Shown: in pieces, positions 16,918 through 25,165 of the stretch
How the letters are laid out: each line of letters begins with the position of its first letter
Position numbering within the stretch: position 1 is the stretch's first letter
Assembly (NCBI GenBank): GCA_017642425.1
Contig: JAGCPB010000003.1
Span: 1 to 55,831, forward strand
Direction of reading: 5' to 3'
Origin: Bacteroidaceae bacterium
GTDB taxonomy: Bacteria; Bacteroidota; Bacteroidia; Bacteroidales; Bacteroidaceae
Length of the DNA stretch: 55,831 nt
Notes under the pieces: model-generated
Seen by the model: the letters and a program-made list of their open reading frames with translations, nothing else
Told to the model about the DNA's origin: nothing
Databases searched by the model: none
Position numbers and translations under genes: made by a program

Positions 16918-18984
16918 ATGAACAGAGCGGTATATAAAAGATTGCTGTCATTGATATGTCTGTCATTGTCATGCACTATCTGTTTTGCTACAGACAATGA
17001 TGAAAGCCCCACATCTGACTCATCGCTAAACACGGTTAGTGTGCAAACTGCTAACAATGGCACCATAACAATTGAAATATCAGTACAAGATTTTGACACT
17101 ATTCCTGTATTGATAGGTAATGATAAATACTATATGGTAATGATGCCTGAAGGGCATAGTACACTTCAGAGAGGGTATCCAGACCTCCCTGTAATTACCA
17201 AGAGTTTCATCATACCTGAAAACAGCAGCTATGTTATTAGGGTAGTAGATGATGACTATAGTGATTACACCATACCTGTCTCCCCGTCAAAGGGCTCCAT
17301 ACTGCGCAAGGTGAATTGGGACGATGTCTCCTATGTATTCTCTGATACATATTCACAGAACTCCTTTTATCCGTCAGAATCTGTAATCAGCGGTGATTCA
17401 TATTATATAAGGGATATACAGGGAGGCAATATCCAGATATGCCCTTTCAAGTATAACCCTATCACTAACACATTACGTGTTTATAATTATCTTAAGATTG
17501 AGATATCCTTCTCTGATTATATGGGCAGAGGATCTTTGACAAATGAACTCAAAACCGTAAACAAACATTTCTATCCTCTTGCCAAGCATAGATTCATAAA
17601 CTCAGACAACTATATACGTAATGAATCAGAGTCAGTACAGCAAGGAGAGCCGTTGCGTTCACTTGATGAAACTACCGCCAAGATGCTGGTTGTTTGTTGT
17701 GACTCTTTTGTTACAGAGATGAGGAACTTTATAATACACAAAAACAACCTTGGTATACCTACTACGTTGGTTAAAATGAGTGATGTAGGTACAACGGCAA
17801 ATCAGTTGAAAACATTTATCCAGAATGCATATAATAATGACAATGACTTGACATATGTGCTGTTGGTTGGCGATGCTCCTCAGATTCCTACTCCATTGAT
17901 AGTATACACAGAATATACGAAGATATGCATAGAAGGTACTAATGACAGTCTAATAGTACCTTATGATGCCTATGGCGGAGCAGATCCTTTATATTCACTT
18001 GTTTCGGGAAATGACAAATACCCCGATATTGTTATAGGAAGATTCTCGGCAAGTACAAAGAGCGAAGTCAGAACGATGGTTGATAAGGTAATCAATTATG
18101 AGAATCAATTGACTTCAAACTGGTTCCATATCGGAATGGGAATAGCCAGTAATCTGCAAAGTAAGACTTCTGGTACACATGGTTATTCAGAGGCTGATTG
18201 GCAACATATGAGAAATATCAGAAGTAAGTTACTTTCAGGGCATTATACAAGTGTATCGGAGTTTTATGATAATTCACATGGTTTATTGGATTCGCCAGGA
18301 AACCCAAGTAATGATATGATTGCCAATTCCGTTAACTCAGGAGTTTCACTCATAAATTATGTAGGACATGGAGATGTTGACAGATGGGTTACCAGTGATT
18401 TTAGTAATAATGATGTTCAAAATCTAATGAATCAAGATAAATTGCCGTTTATCTTTTCAGCTTCATGTTTGGTAGGTCAGTTCAATAATGATACAACACA
18501 ATGTTTTGCAGAAACATGGCAAAAAGCAAAAATGGCGAATACAGGAGATCCCACTGGATGTATTGGGTTTTATGGATCTTCAATAACACAAAGTTGGTCT
18601 GAACCTATGAGCGCCCAAGACAGTTTCAATAGGCAGTTGATAGATGAAGACTTTGTAACTATAGGCATGCTTTGCTATAGTGCAGGATGTGATATGATGA
18701 GTAATTGTTTGTCAGGTGAATATCCAGATATTGCAGAAGAGATGTTTGATGCATGGATTTTATTTGGTGATCCATCACTCCATATTATTCCTAACAATAA
18801 TGTTGGAAATACATTATTTCTTGAGGGTGATATAGTAAATGATTCCACTTATACAAAGGATTTTGTTGATGTTCGTAATGCTACGATAAAAAATAATACA
18901 GACATTATCATTGATTGTCAACAAAATACTATCTTTAATGGCGAGTTTAGAGTTGAAGAAGGTTCTACACTATCAGTATGGTAA
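16918..18984 (+). CDS. Gingipain-family (C25) cysteine peptidase
   Basis: 688 residues. Signal peptide about 1-23. Residues about 40-230 resemble the C25 propeptide (YYMVMMPEGHSTLQRGYPDL). The catalytic domain spans about 240-610. His484 in NYVGHGD and Cys517 in SASCLVGQFN fit the gingipain His-Cys dyad. C25 peptidases are secreted cysteine endopeptidases. After the catalytic domain a short beta stack ends in FNGEFRVEEGSTLSVW; no T9SS domain of the usual type is present. It starts seven bases after the S74 gene. Substrate specificity cannot be told from sequence. Confidence 0.86.
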   Translation: MNRAVYKRLLSLICLSLSCTICFATDNDESPTSDSSLNTVSVQTANNGTITIEISVQDFDTIPVLIGNDKYYMVMMPEGHSTLQRGYPDLPVITKSFIIPENSSYVIRVVDDDYSDYTIPVSPSKGSILRKVNWDDVSYVFSDTYSQNSFYPSESVISGDSYYIRDIQGGNIQICPFKYNPITNTLRVYNYLKIEISFSDYMGRGSLTNELKTVNKHFYPLAKHRFINSDNYIRNESESVQQGEPLRSLDETTAKMLVVCCDSFVTEMRNFIIHKNNLGIPTTLVKMSDVGTTANQLKTFIQNAYNNDNDLTYVLLVGDAPQIPTPLIVYTEYTKICIEGTNDSLIVPYDAYGGADPLYSLVSGNDKYPDIVIGRFSASTKSEVRTMVDKVINYENQLTSNWFHIGMGIASNLQSKTSGTHGYSEADWQHMRNIRSKLLSGHYTSVSEFYDNSHGLLDSPGNPSNDMIANSVNSGVSLINYVGHGDVDRWVTSDFSNNDVQNLMNQDKLPFIFSASCLVGQFNNDTTQCFAETWQKAKMANTGDPTGCIGFYGSSITQSWSEPMSAQDSFNRQLIDEDFVTIGMLCYSAGCDMMSNCLSGEYPDIAEEMFDAWILFGDPSLHIIPNNNVGNTLFLEGDIVNDSTYTKDFVDVRNATIKNNTDIIIDCQQNTIFNGEFRVEEGSTLSVW

Positions 18985-19000
18985 GTAAAAAAATTCAATT

Positions 19001-19858
19001 ATGAGAAAGATAATCACAACGTTTGCCCTTGCATTAATGGTTCTCCTTCAAGCCAACGCCCAGGAGCAATGGAATGCCGTAAAGGTGTTTGATCTGGATG
19101 TTGATGATGCCCGCAGCGTGTACAGTATGTACATAGATTCAGTGGGGACAACTGATGGTGAAGCTATATTCTGTTTTCAACAATTTCTCTCTACTGACAC
19201 ACTTAAACTAATCAAAACAGATCTTTCAGGCAATGTGATTGAAGTAACAGATAATCCTTATCCTGATTTTTCAGTTTTGAATGGTGATACATTGATTTGT
19301 CGTAACAATAAAGTTGTGATTAATGCGTCAAGTGGAGATACTATTTATAAGCACTTTGCATATTATTGTCTACGCATTGCTGCCTCCTTTTCTCAAGCAT
19401 ATGTGTATATTGAGAATCCTTACAGAAATGGGCGTCCGTCATATGTCATTAATTGTTTAAATGAAAAAAGGATACATGAAACCTTTATGTTCGGCGCATT
19501 ATGTTGCAGTAAATCTGAGTTGTATATAATAGAACGTGATGATGACGGTCAGGGCTTGTTGATTACTTTTGATGAAAAAACGGGTGAAACTATCAAAACA
19601 ATTCATACAGTAAAAGAACCAAACGGAATAGCTGTATACAGAGGTACGCTATATGTATATTCTCAAACAGACAAAGCAGTATATAGGCTGGAATCGGCGG
19701 GAGGTACAACAGCAGTCAAATCCAACCATGCTCAAGTTCAGCAAACGGTTTATTACAATCTGTTGGGCGAAGAAACAGATTCACCGTCAGGCCTTACAAT
19801 AGTGGTAAAGAGCTTCAGTGACGGTAGCATAAAAACAGAAAAGCAACTATTCCGGTAA
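19001..19858 (+). CDS. Secreted beta-propeller-like protein with short C-terminal tail
   Basis: 285 residues. Signal peptide with cleavage QANA|Q. The body (about 25-240) is beta-rich with recurring patterns such as GLLITFDEKTGETIKTI and PNGIAVYRGTLYVYSQ, like blades of a propeller. I do not recognise a precise family. Residues 251-285 form a tail (YYNLLGEE, SPSGLTIVV, KTEKQL) shared with the next gene product and reminiscent of the last strands of a T9SS or related sorting domain. AT-rich coding. It lies 16 bases after the C25 gene. Confidence 0.6.
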   Translation: MRKIITTFALALMVLLQANAQEQWNAVKVFDLDVDDARSVYSMYIDSVGTTDGEAIFCFQQFLSTDTLKLIKTDLSGNVIEVTDNPYPDFSVLNGDTLICRNNKVVINASSGDTIYKHFAYYCLRIAASFSQAYVYIENPYRNGRPSYVINCLNEKRIHETFMFGALCCSKSELYIIERDDDGQGLLITFDEKTGETIKTIHTVKEPNGIAVYRGTLYVYSQTDKAVYRLESAGGTTAVKSNHAQVQQTVYYNLLGEETDSPSGLTIVVKSFSDGSIKTEKQLFR

Positions 19859-19895
19859 AAATTAATTAATCGTTTTTTTATAGATCCATCCGCAT

Positions 19896-21338
19896 ATGAA
19901 ACGTTCAATCAATCAAAAAACAGCATTAGCGACAATGCTATTAGCTTTGCCACTACTGGCAATAGGACAGGAGCACGTTGTTTCTCCATCTTTTGTGGAT
20001 ATTGACAATCTATTCATTTATTCATACTCATATAGTCCAGGTTCTCTTAATGAAAGAGGACCTATCGGCAAGGTTTATCTAAGCGTTATATCTGATGAAA
20101 TATTCATAAAGAAGGAAGCGGATGTTAATCAGCAGAAAATTGAAGATGCTGTATTAAGCCTGATTCCTTCGGCCCAGATTAGTTGGGTCAAAGATGATGT
20201 CTGCACAGTCATAGGCAACAAGCAGTCTATTGAAGCCAATGTAAATGCCTTGTTAGATAATGATGACATAATAAGTGTAAGGCCGGCATATATAAGGAGA
20301 GTATATAAAGACTTTATGGAACTGTATCCGGTAGAACAAGTTAAAATATACGGCTTTACCGATGATATCTATGTAGCACAAGAGTATGAAAACGATGATG
20401 AGGTTGATGCACTCATGGCATCATTGGGCGTCCAGTTTCAATCAGAACCATATGGTATGCTAAGACAACTTCGTGTTTTCGTGCCTAAAGAATCTGATAT
20501 CATTGCAATCGCAAACAGTCTGTATGAGACCGGCTTTTTCAGTGACTCACAACCCATGTTGTATGGAACTGTAAGAAATCTTGATTCCGAGCCTTTGGAT
20601 AGATCCGGATTGGATTTTGTTTATGATTCTAACGGCGAAAAAGTCTATCTATATAAATCTCCCGGTCAGTTTATGATTACAAAAGATAAAGAGACGGATA
20701 AAGCCGATATAGAAGCCATCATAAACAAATATCTGACTGACCCATATTACGTTTGGGTGGCTAATAACCGTTGCCAAATAGAAACAGACGAATCATTGGT
20801 TGATGATGCTATAGCCAATATCAGAAAAGAAGAACTGGTTGTCAGCGCAAACCGGAGTTATCTGAAGCAATCAGATTATGAGTGGACGTTACAGAATGGA
20901 ACAGATTATCCCAGTCTCTTCAATTTTAACCAAGAAATAATGGTATCATTAAAAGATGATGTCTCTCAGTCTGTAAAAGACAGCTTGCTGAACGCCTTTG
21001 ATCTGACCGTGATAAAGGAGCGGGAGATGTATGATAAATGGGCTGCACTTAAAACAGATGATGTAATAATAGTAAGTCAAAAACTCTATGAGAGCGGCTA
21101 TTTCAAAGGGGTTGAATTGGATTGGATTACCGGTTATAAGATTCATCAAGCTTTCGGTTCAGTAACCACTGGTATCAAGAGACCAGAAATAAACGAAACC
21201 GCCAATATAGTAAGTGAAAGCTACTATGACCTACTAGGCCGCCGTATAGATACACCTTCTGGTATGACCATAGTGGTAATCCGTTACAGCAACGGCACAG
21301 TCCGCACGGAAAAGAAGCTGTTAAAGGGTGAGAATTAA
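19896..21338 (+). CDS. Secreted protein of duplicated peptidase-prodomain-like modules, no protease domain
   Basis: 480 residues. Signal peptide with predicted cleavage AIG|Q. The body is an A-B-A'-B' repeat. A (about 56-145) and A' (about 247-335) share KVYL, an IxxK strand, an IEA helix and WV...C. B (about 148-226) and B' (about 337-420) share the closing signature LYETGFF / LYESGYF preceded by a DII helix. That signature is typical of regions N-terminal to subtilisin-family (S8) peptidases in Bacteroidota, but no S8 catalytic Asp, His or Ser motif follows. The tail at 443-480 (YYDLLGRR, TPSGMTIVV, TEKKL) matches the previous protein. A stand-alone inhibitor, chaperone or binding partner is possible; this is inference. 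Confidence 0.6.
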   Translation: MKRSINQKTALATMLLALPLLAIGQEHVVSPSFVDIDNLFIYSYSYSPGSLNERGPIGKVYLSVISDEIFIKKEADVNQQKIEDAVLSLIPSAQISWVKDDVCTVIGNKQSIEANVNALLDNDDIISVRPAYIRRVYKDFMELYPVEQVKIYGFTDDIYVAQEYENDDEVDALMASLGVQFQSEPYGMLRQLRVFVPKESDIIAIANSLYETGFFSDSQPMLYGTVRNLDSEPLDRSGLDFVYDSNGEKVYLYKSPGQFMITKDKETDKADIEAIINKYLTDPYYVWVANNRCQIETDESLVDDAIANIRKEELVVSANRSYLKQSDYEWTLQNGTDYPSLFNFNQEIMVSLKDDVSQSVKDSLLNAFDLTVIKEREMYDKWAALKTDDVIIVSQKLYESGYFKGVELDWITGYKIHQAFGSVTTGIKRPEINETANIVSESYYDLLGRRIDTPSGMTIVVIRYSNGTVRTEKKLLKGEN

Positions 21339-21365
21339 CTGCATTAGTCCATACCAATTTTTTTA

Positions 21366-21411
21366 CGCCCCTTAAGGAGAAATAATACGTTCCTTAAGGG
21401 GCGCATTTTTT
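21366..21411 (+). terminator. Terminator of the secreted-protein block
   Basis: A perfect 13-bp GC-rich stem (21366-21378 with 21391-21403), 12-base loop, then CATTTTTTT. A T-rich run also precedes it, so it could act in both directions. It is the strongest terminator in the window and closes the accessory island. Confidence 0.9.
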
Positions 21412-21450
21412 TCCAACTGGAGAGTTTGTTTTTCTTTTTGCCTAAAGGAC

Positions 21451-21481
21451 TTTACTGATACCGAAAAATGCAGTAATTTTG
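21451..21481 (+). promoter_or_regulatory. Promoter for the nucleoside kinase-rpoN genes
   Basis: TTTA at 21451-21454, a 19-base spacer, then TAATTTTG at 21474-21481 (full -7 match), 21 bases before the ATG at 21503. Confidence 0.6.
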
Positions 21482-21502
21482 AAACTCTAAATAAAAATAG
21501 GT

Positions 21503-23167
21503 ATGGAAATCTACTGCATAAACAACAAGAAGACGGAGAGTTTCAATCCCGGGGTATCATTTTCTGAGATATTCACAACATTGGGCGTGACGCTTAAAAG
21601 CAGTCCCGTGTGCGTGACGGCAAATGGCAGGCTTACCGATATGGAGGCCCGTGTATATGAGGACTGCGATGTGGAGTTTCTTGATGCCACATCAAGTTTA
21701 GGTGCACGCAGCTACTCTCAGGGGCTGGTGTTTGTGCTGGCCAAGGCTGTGGCTGAACTCTTTCCGGGCGGAATGATAAGAGTATCAAACGCTGTTTCCA
21801 AGGGTTTCTACTGCCCGGTTGAGATAGGCCGTGAACTGACAGAGGATGATGTAACTGTCATAAGCGAGCGCATGGGCAGCATTATAGGCCGCTCCATTCC
21901 GTTTGTCAAGCATACCGCCCACACCGCCGATGTTGCCGATATCATGGCAAAGGCAGGACGTGAGGATACGGCCCGTCTGCTGCGCAGCATAGGTTCCATT
22001 TACACTTCATACTACACGCTTGACGACATGCCGGATTGGTTCTTTGGCATTCTGCCCCCGCATACCGGATGCCTAAAGGTATTTGGACTGGAGATGATGC
22101 CCGGCGGCGTCCTGGTGCGCGTACCTAACCGCACCAACCCTGACCAGCTGGAGCCCATGGTGCGCCAGGACAAGATGTTCAGCATGTTCAAGGAGCATCA
22201 TGACTGGATGGGAATCTTAGGATTCTCCACTCTGGGAGAACTTAATGAGGCCATTGCTAAGGGACAGACCAACATGATCATAAACGTGGCCGAGGCCCTG
22301 CAGTCACAGAAGATTGTGCATATTGCCGACCAGATTGTGGCACGCCGCAACGAGGGTAAGGGGTTGAAACTGGTTATGGTTTCAGGTCCCTCATCATCGG
22401 GCAAAACCACGTTCAGCAAGCGTCTTATGGTGCAGCTTATGGCCCACGGACTTACTCCAAAGGTTATATCACTTGATGACTATTTCCTGGACCGTGACCA
22501 CACTCCGCTGGATGAGAACGGTGAGCATGACTTTGAGTCACTCTACGCCATAGACCTGCCCTATTTCAATGAGCAGCTTAAGGATTTGCTGGCAGGCAAG
22601 ACCATCCAGCCGCCCACATTTAATTTCAAGAAGGGCGGCATACGTGAGTTCACAGACCCGGCCATCACACTTGGCGAGAATGACATACTGCTTATAGAAG
22701 GCATTCATGCGCTCAATCCGGACCTTATGCCCGATATTCCGGCCGACAGCCGTTTCCTGATATATGTTTCTGCACTTACAAGCATACGCATAGACCAGCA
22801 CAATTATATTCCCACAACCGATAACCGTCTGCTGCGCCGCATTACGCGTGACCACAAGTACCGCAGCTACTCTGCAGTGGATACTATCGGACGCTGGCCG
22901 TCAGTGCGTGCAGGTGAGGAAAAGTGGATATTCCCATATCAGGAGAATGCCGACGCCATGTTCAACTCTGCCATGATGTTTGAGATTGCGGTCATTAAGG
23001 ACATGGTGGCTCCGCTGCTTGAGGAGGTGCCGGAAAACCGTCCGGAGTATGCCAAGGCATGCCAGATGAAGGATTTCCTCAAGCTGTTCCGTACCATACC
23101 CAGCCAGAACCTGCCACCCACATCATTGGTGCGTGAATTTATAGGCGGCAGCAGTTTCCACTATTGA
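21503..23167 (+). CDS. Nucleoside (uridine-type) kinase with tRNA-synthetase-like N-terminus
   Basis: 554 residues, the usual length for this Bacteroidota enzyme. The N-terminus has a TGS-like segment (to about 65) and a threonyl-tRNA-synthetase-type second additional domain (about 70-170). The C-terminal half is a uridine kinase/phosphoribulokinase-type P-loop fold with Walker A GPSSSGKTT at 295-303. It is expected to phosphorylate nucleosides in salvage; the role of the synthetase-like part is not known. It ends 12 bases before rpoN. Confidence 0.9.
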   Translation: MEIYCINNKKTESFNPGVSFSEIFTTLGVTLKSSPVCVTANGRLTDMEARVYEDCDVEFLDATSSLGARSYSQGLVFVLAKAVAELFPGGMIRVSNAVSKGFYCPVEIGRELTEDDVTVISERMGSIIGRSIPFVKHTAHTADVADIMAKAGREDTARLLRSIGSIYTSYYTLDDMPDWFFGILPPHTGCLKVFGLEMMPGGVLVRVPNRTNPDQLEPMVRQDKMFSMFKEHHDWMGILGFSTLGELNEAIAKGQTNMIINVAEALQSQKIVHIADQIVARRNEGKGLKLVMVSGPSSSGKTTFSKRLMVQLMAHGLTPKVISLDDYFLDRDHTPLDENGEHDFESLYAIDLPYFNEQLKDLLAGKTIQPPTFNFKKGGIREFTDPAITLGENDILLIEGIHALNPDLMPDIPADSRFLIYVSALTSIRIDQHNYIPTTDNRLLRRITRDHKYRSYSAVDTIGRWPSVRAGEEKWIFPYQENADAMFNSAMMFEIAVIKDMVAPLLEEVPENRPEYAKACQMKDFLKLFRTIPSQNLPPTSLVREFIGGSSFHY

Positions 23168-23179
23168 TTATATCAATCC

Positions 23180-24643
23180 GTGGCTGATTACGGCAATATA
23201 CAGACACAGGTCCAGACTCAGACGCAAGTCCAGACCCTATCGCCCCAGCAGGTGCTTGAGGCCAGGATCCTTGCGCTCAACACCCTGGAACTTGAGGAGC
23301 ATGTGCGCTCCGAGTTGGGCGATAACCCCGCTCTTGAGGACGGCCCCGCTGATGTATCGGCCACAGACAATGATAATGAAGATGCCGGTCAGGAAGATGA
23401 CCTCCAGTATGGTGATGAGGATTATGGCAACAATGACAGCCGTGATGACTGGGATGATGACGATGACTGGTATGACCGCCAGCCGGGAGGCTCCGGCAGC
23501 GCGGTAGCTGATATCCCGCTGGCCGACACCCGCTCATTCTACGACATACTGTATGAGCAGTTGCGAGAGCAGGACCTGACTCCGCGCCAGATGAAGATTG
23601 CGCTCTATATCATTGGCTCAATAGACAATGACGGCATACTGGACAAGGACCTTCAGGCCATATCTGATGACCTGGCATTCTATCACGACACCGATGCAAC
23701 GGTCGATGAGATAGAACAGGTGCTAAAGGTGATACAGGAGTTTGACCCGGCCGGCATAGGCGCACGCAACCTGCAGGAATGCCTGCTCATTCAGATACGC
23801 CGCAAGCCTGATTCTGAATCCAAGCAGTTGCAGGAGCGCATCATCTCCACCATGTTTGACGAGTTTACCCACAAGCGCTGGGATAAGATTGCCGCACGGC
23901 TGGAGTTGACCAAAGAGCAGACCGATGCCGTGATAGCCGAGTTGGTAAAGCTGAACCCACGCCCGGGCAGCTCGCTGGGCGAGACTGTAGGGCACAGCCG
24001 CCAGCATATAGTCCCGGACTTTCTGCTTGACAACTATGACGGAGATATCCATTTCACGCTCAACAACGGTAACATACCGCAGCTGCACGTGAGCCGCGAA
24101 TACTCTGATATGCTGGAGAAGCAGATTAAGGAGGGCACCAGCAGCCAGAAGGCTGCCGCAACTTATATAAAGGGCAAGCTGGATTCGGCACGCGGATTCA
24201 TACAGGCCCTTAAGCAGCGTGAGCAGACAATGACACGCACCATGCAGGCCATAATAGACATGCAGCAGCCTTTCTTCATGGAGGGCGATGAAACCCTGCT
24301 CAAACCTATGATACTTAAGAATGTGGCCGATAAGACGGGATATGACATATCTACCATATCACGGGTAACCAGCGGCAAGTATGTGCAGACCCCATTCGGC
24401 ACATTCCCTCTCAAGGCTTTCTTTACCGATGGAGTAAAGAATGAAAGTGGTGAGGAGGTATCGGTAAAGGAGATTCACCGCATACTGCGTGAGGTTACCG
24501 AAGCCGAAGACCACAATAACCCGCTTACCGATGAGCAGCTGGCCGCCATACTGGCGGAACGGGGGTTCAGGGTAGCACGGCGCACGGTGGCAAAGTATCG
24601 GGAGCAGATTGGGATACCTGTAGCAAGGATGAGACGAAATTGA
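23180..24643 (+). CDS. rpoN: RNA polymerase sigma-54 factor
   Basis: 487 residues from a GTG start at 23180. Region I is the Gln/Leu-rich N-terminus (QVQTLSPQQVLEARIL). Region II is a strongly acidic linker (about 60-110). The core-binding and HTH regions follow, and the RpoN box ARRTVAKYRE is at 466-475 near the C-terminus. Sigma-54 directs RNA polymerase to -24/-12 promoters and needs an AAA+ activator; no activator gene is in this window. It is close behind the nucleoside kinase gene and probably co-transcribed. Confidence 0.96.
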   Translation: MADYGNIQTQVQTQTQVQTLSPQQVLEARILALNTLELEEHVRSELGDNPALEDGPADVSATDNDNEDAGQEDDLQYGDEDYGNNDSRDDWDDDDDWYDRQPGGSGSAVADIPLADTRSFYDILYEQLREQDLTPRQMKIALYIIGSIDNDGILDKDLQAISDDLAFYHDTDATVDEIEQVLKVIQEFDPAGIGARNLQECLLIQIRRKPDSESKQLQERIISTMFDEFTHKRWDKIAARLELTKEQTDAVIAELVKLNPRPGSSLGETVGHSRQHIVPDFLLDNYDGDIHFTLNNGNIPQLHVSREYSDMLEKQIKEGTSSQKAAATYIKGKLDSARGFIQALKQREQTMTRTMQAIIDMQQPFFMEGDETLLKPMILKNVADKTGYDISTISRVTSGKYVQTPFGTFPLKAFFTDGVKNESGEEVSVKEIHRILREVTEAEDHNNPLTDEQLAAILAERGFRVARRTVAKYREQIGIPVARMRRN

Positions 24644-24658
24644 AAAATATAACGCTAT

Positions 24659-25165
24659 ATGAAACCAGTAGTAAGCATTATCATGGGCAGTACATCAGAT
24701 CTGCCCGTTATGGAAAAAGCCGCTGCATTCTTAGACAGCATCCAGGTTCCGTTTGAGATGAACGCCCTGTCCGCTCACCGCACTCCTGCGGCTGTGGAGG
24801 AGTTTGCCAAAGGCGCACAGGCCCGCGGCATCAAGGTAATCATTGCAGCAGCCGGAATGGCCGCCGCCCTGCCGGGTGTGATTGCCGCCAACACAAACGT
24901 TCCTGTAATCGGTGTACCTATCAAGGGTATGCTTGACGGTCTGGACGCCATGCTCTCAATCATACAGATGCCCCCCGGAATACCCGTAGCCACCGTGGGC
25001 GTAAACGGAGCGCAGAACGCAGCCATACTGGCAGCCCAGATACTGGCTGTAGCTGACAGTGACCTGGCAGCACGCCTGGCCGCCCATAAGGAGGGGCTCA
25101 AGGAAAAGATTGAGAAGGCCAATGCCGAACTCAGTCAGATAAAGTACAACTTCAAGACCAACTGA
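24659..25165 (+). CDS. purE: N5-carboxyaminoimidazole ribonucleotide mutase
   Basis: Rearranges N5-CAIR to CAIR in purine synthesis. 168 residues, normal length. The N-terminal MGSTSDLPVMEKA and SAHRTP motifs are intact. The TGA stop shares its last base with the ispG ATG, so the two are translationally coupled, a pairing known in other Bacteroidales. Confidence 0.96.
   Translation: MKPVVSIIMGSTSDLPVMEKAAAFLDSIQVPFEMNALSAHRTPAAVEEFAKGAQARGIKVIIAAAGMAAALPGVIAANTNVPVIGVPIKGMLDGLDAMLSIIQMPPGIPVATVGVNGAQNAAILAAQILAVADSDLAARLAAHKEGLKEKIEKANAELSQIKYNFKTN

Noticed and set aside
13615-21338. Island as an integrated element with attachment sites
   Set aside because: No integrase, tRNA gene or flanking direct repeat is seen at either edge; only composition and content suggest acquisition.
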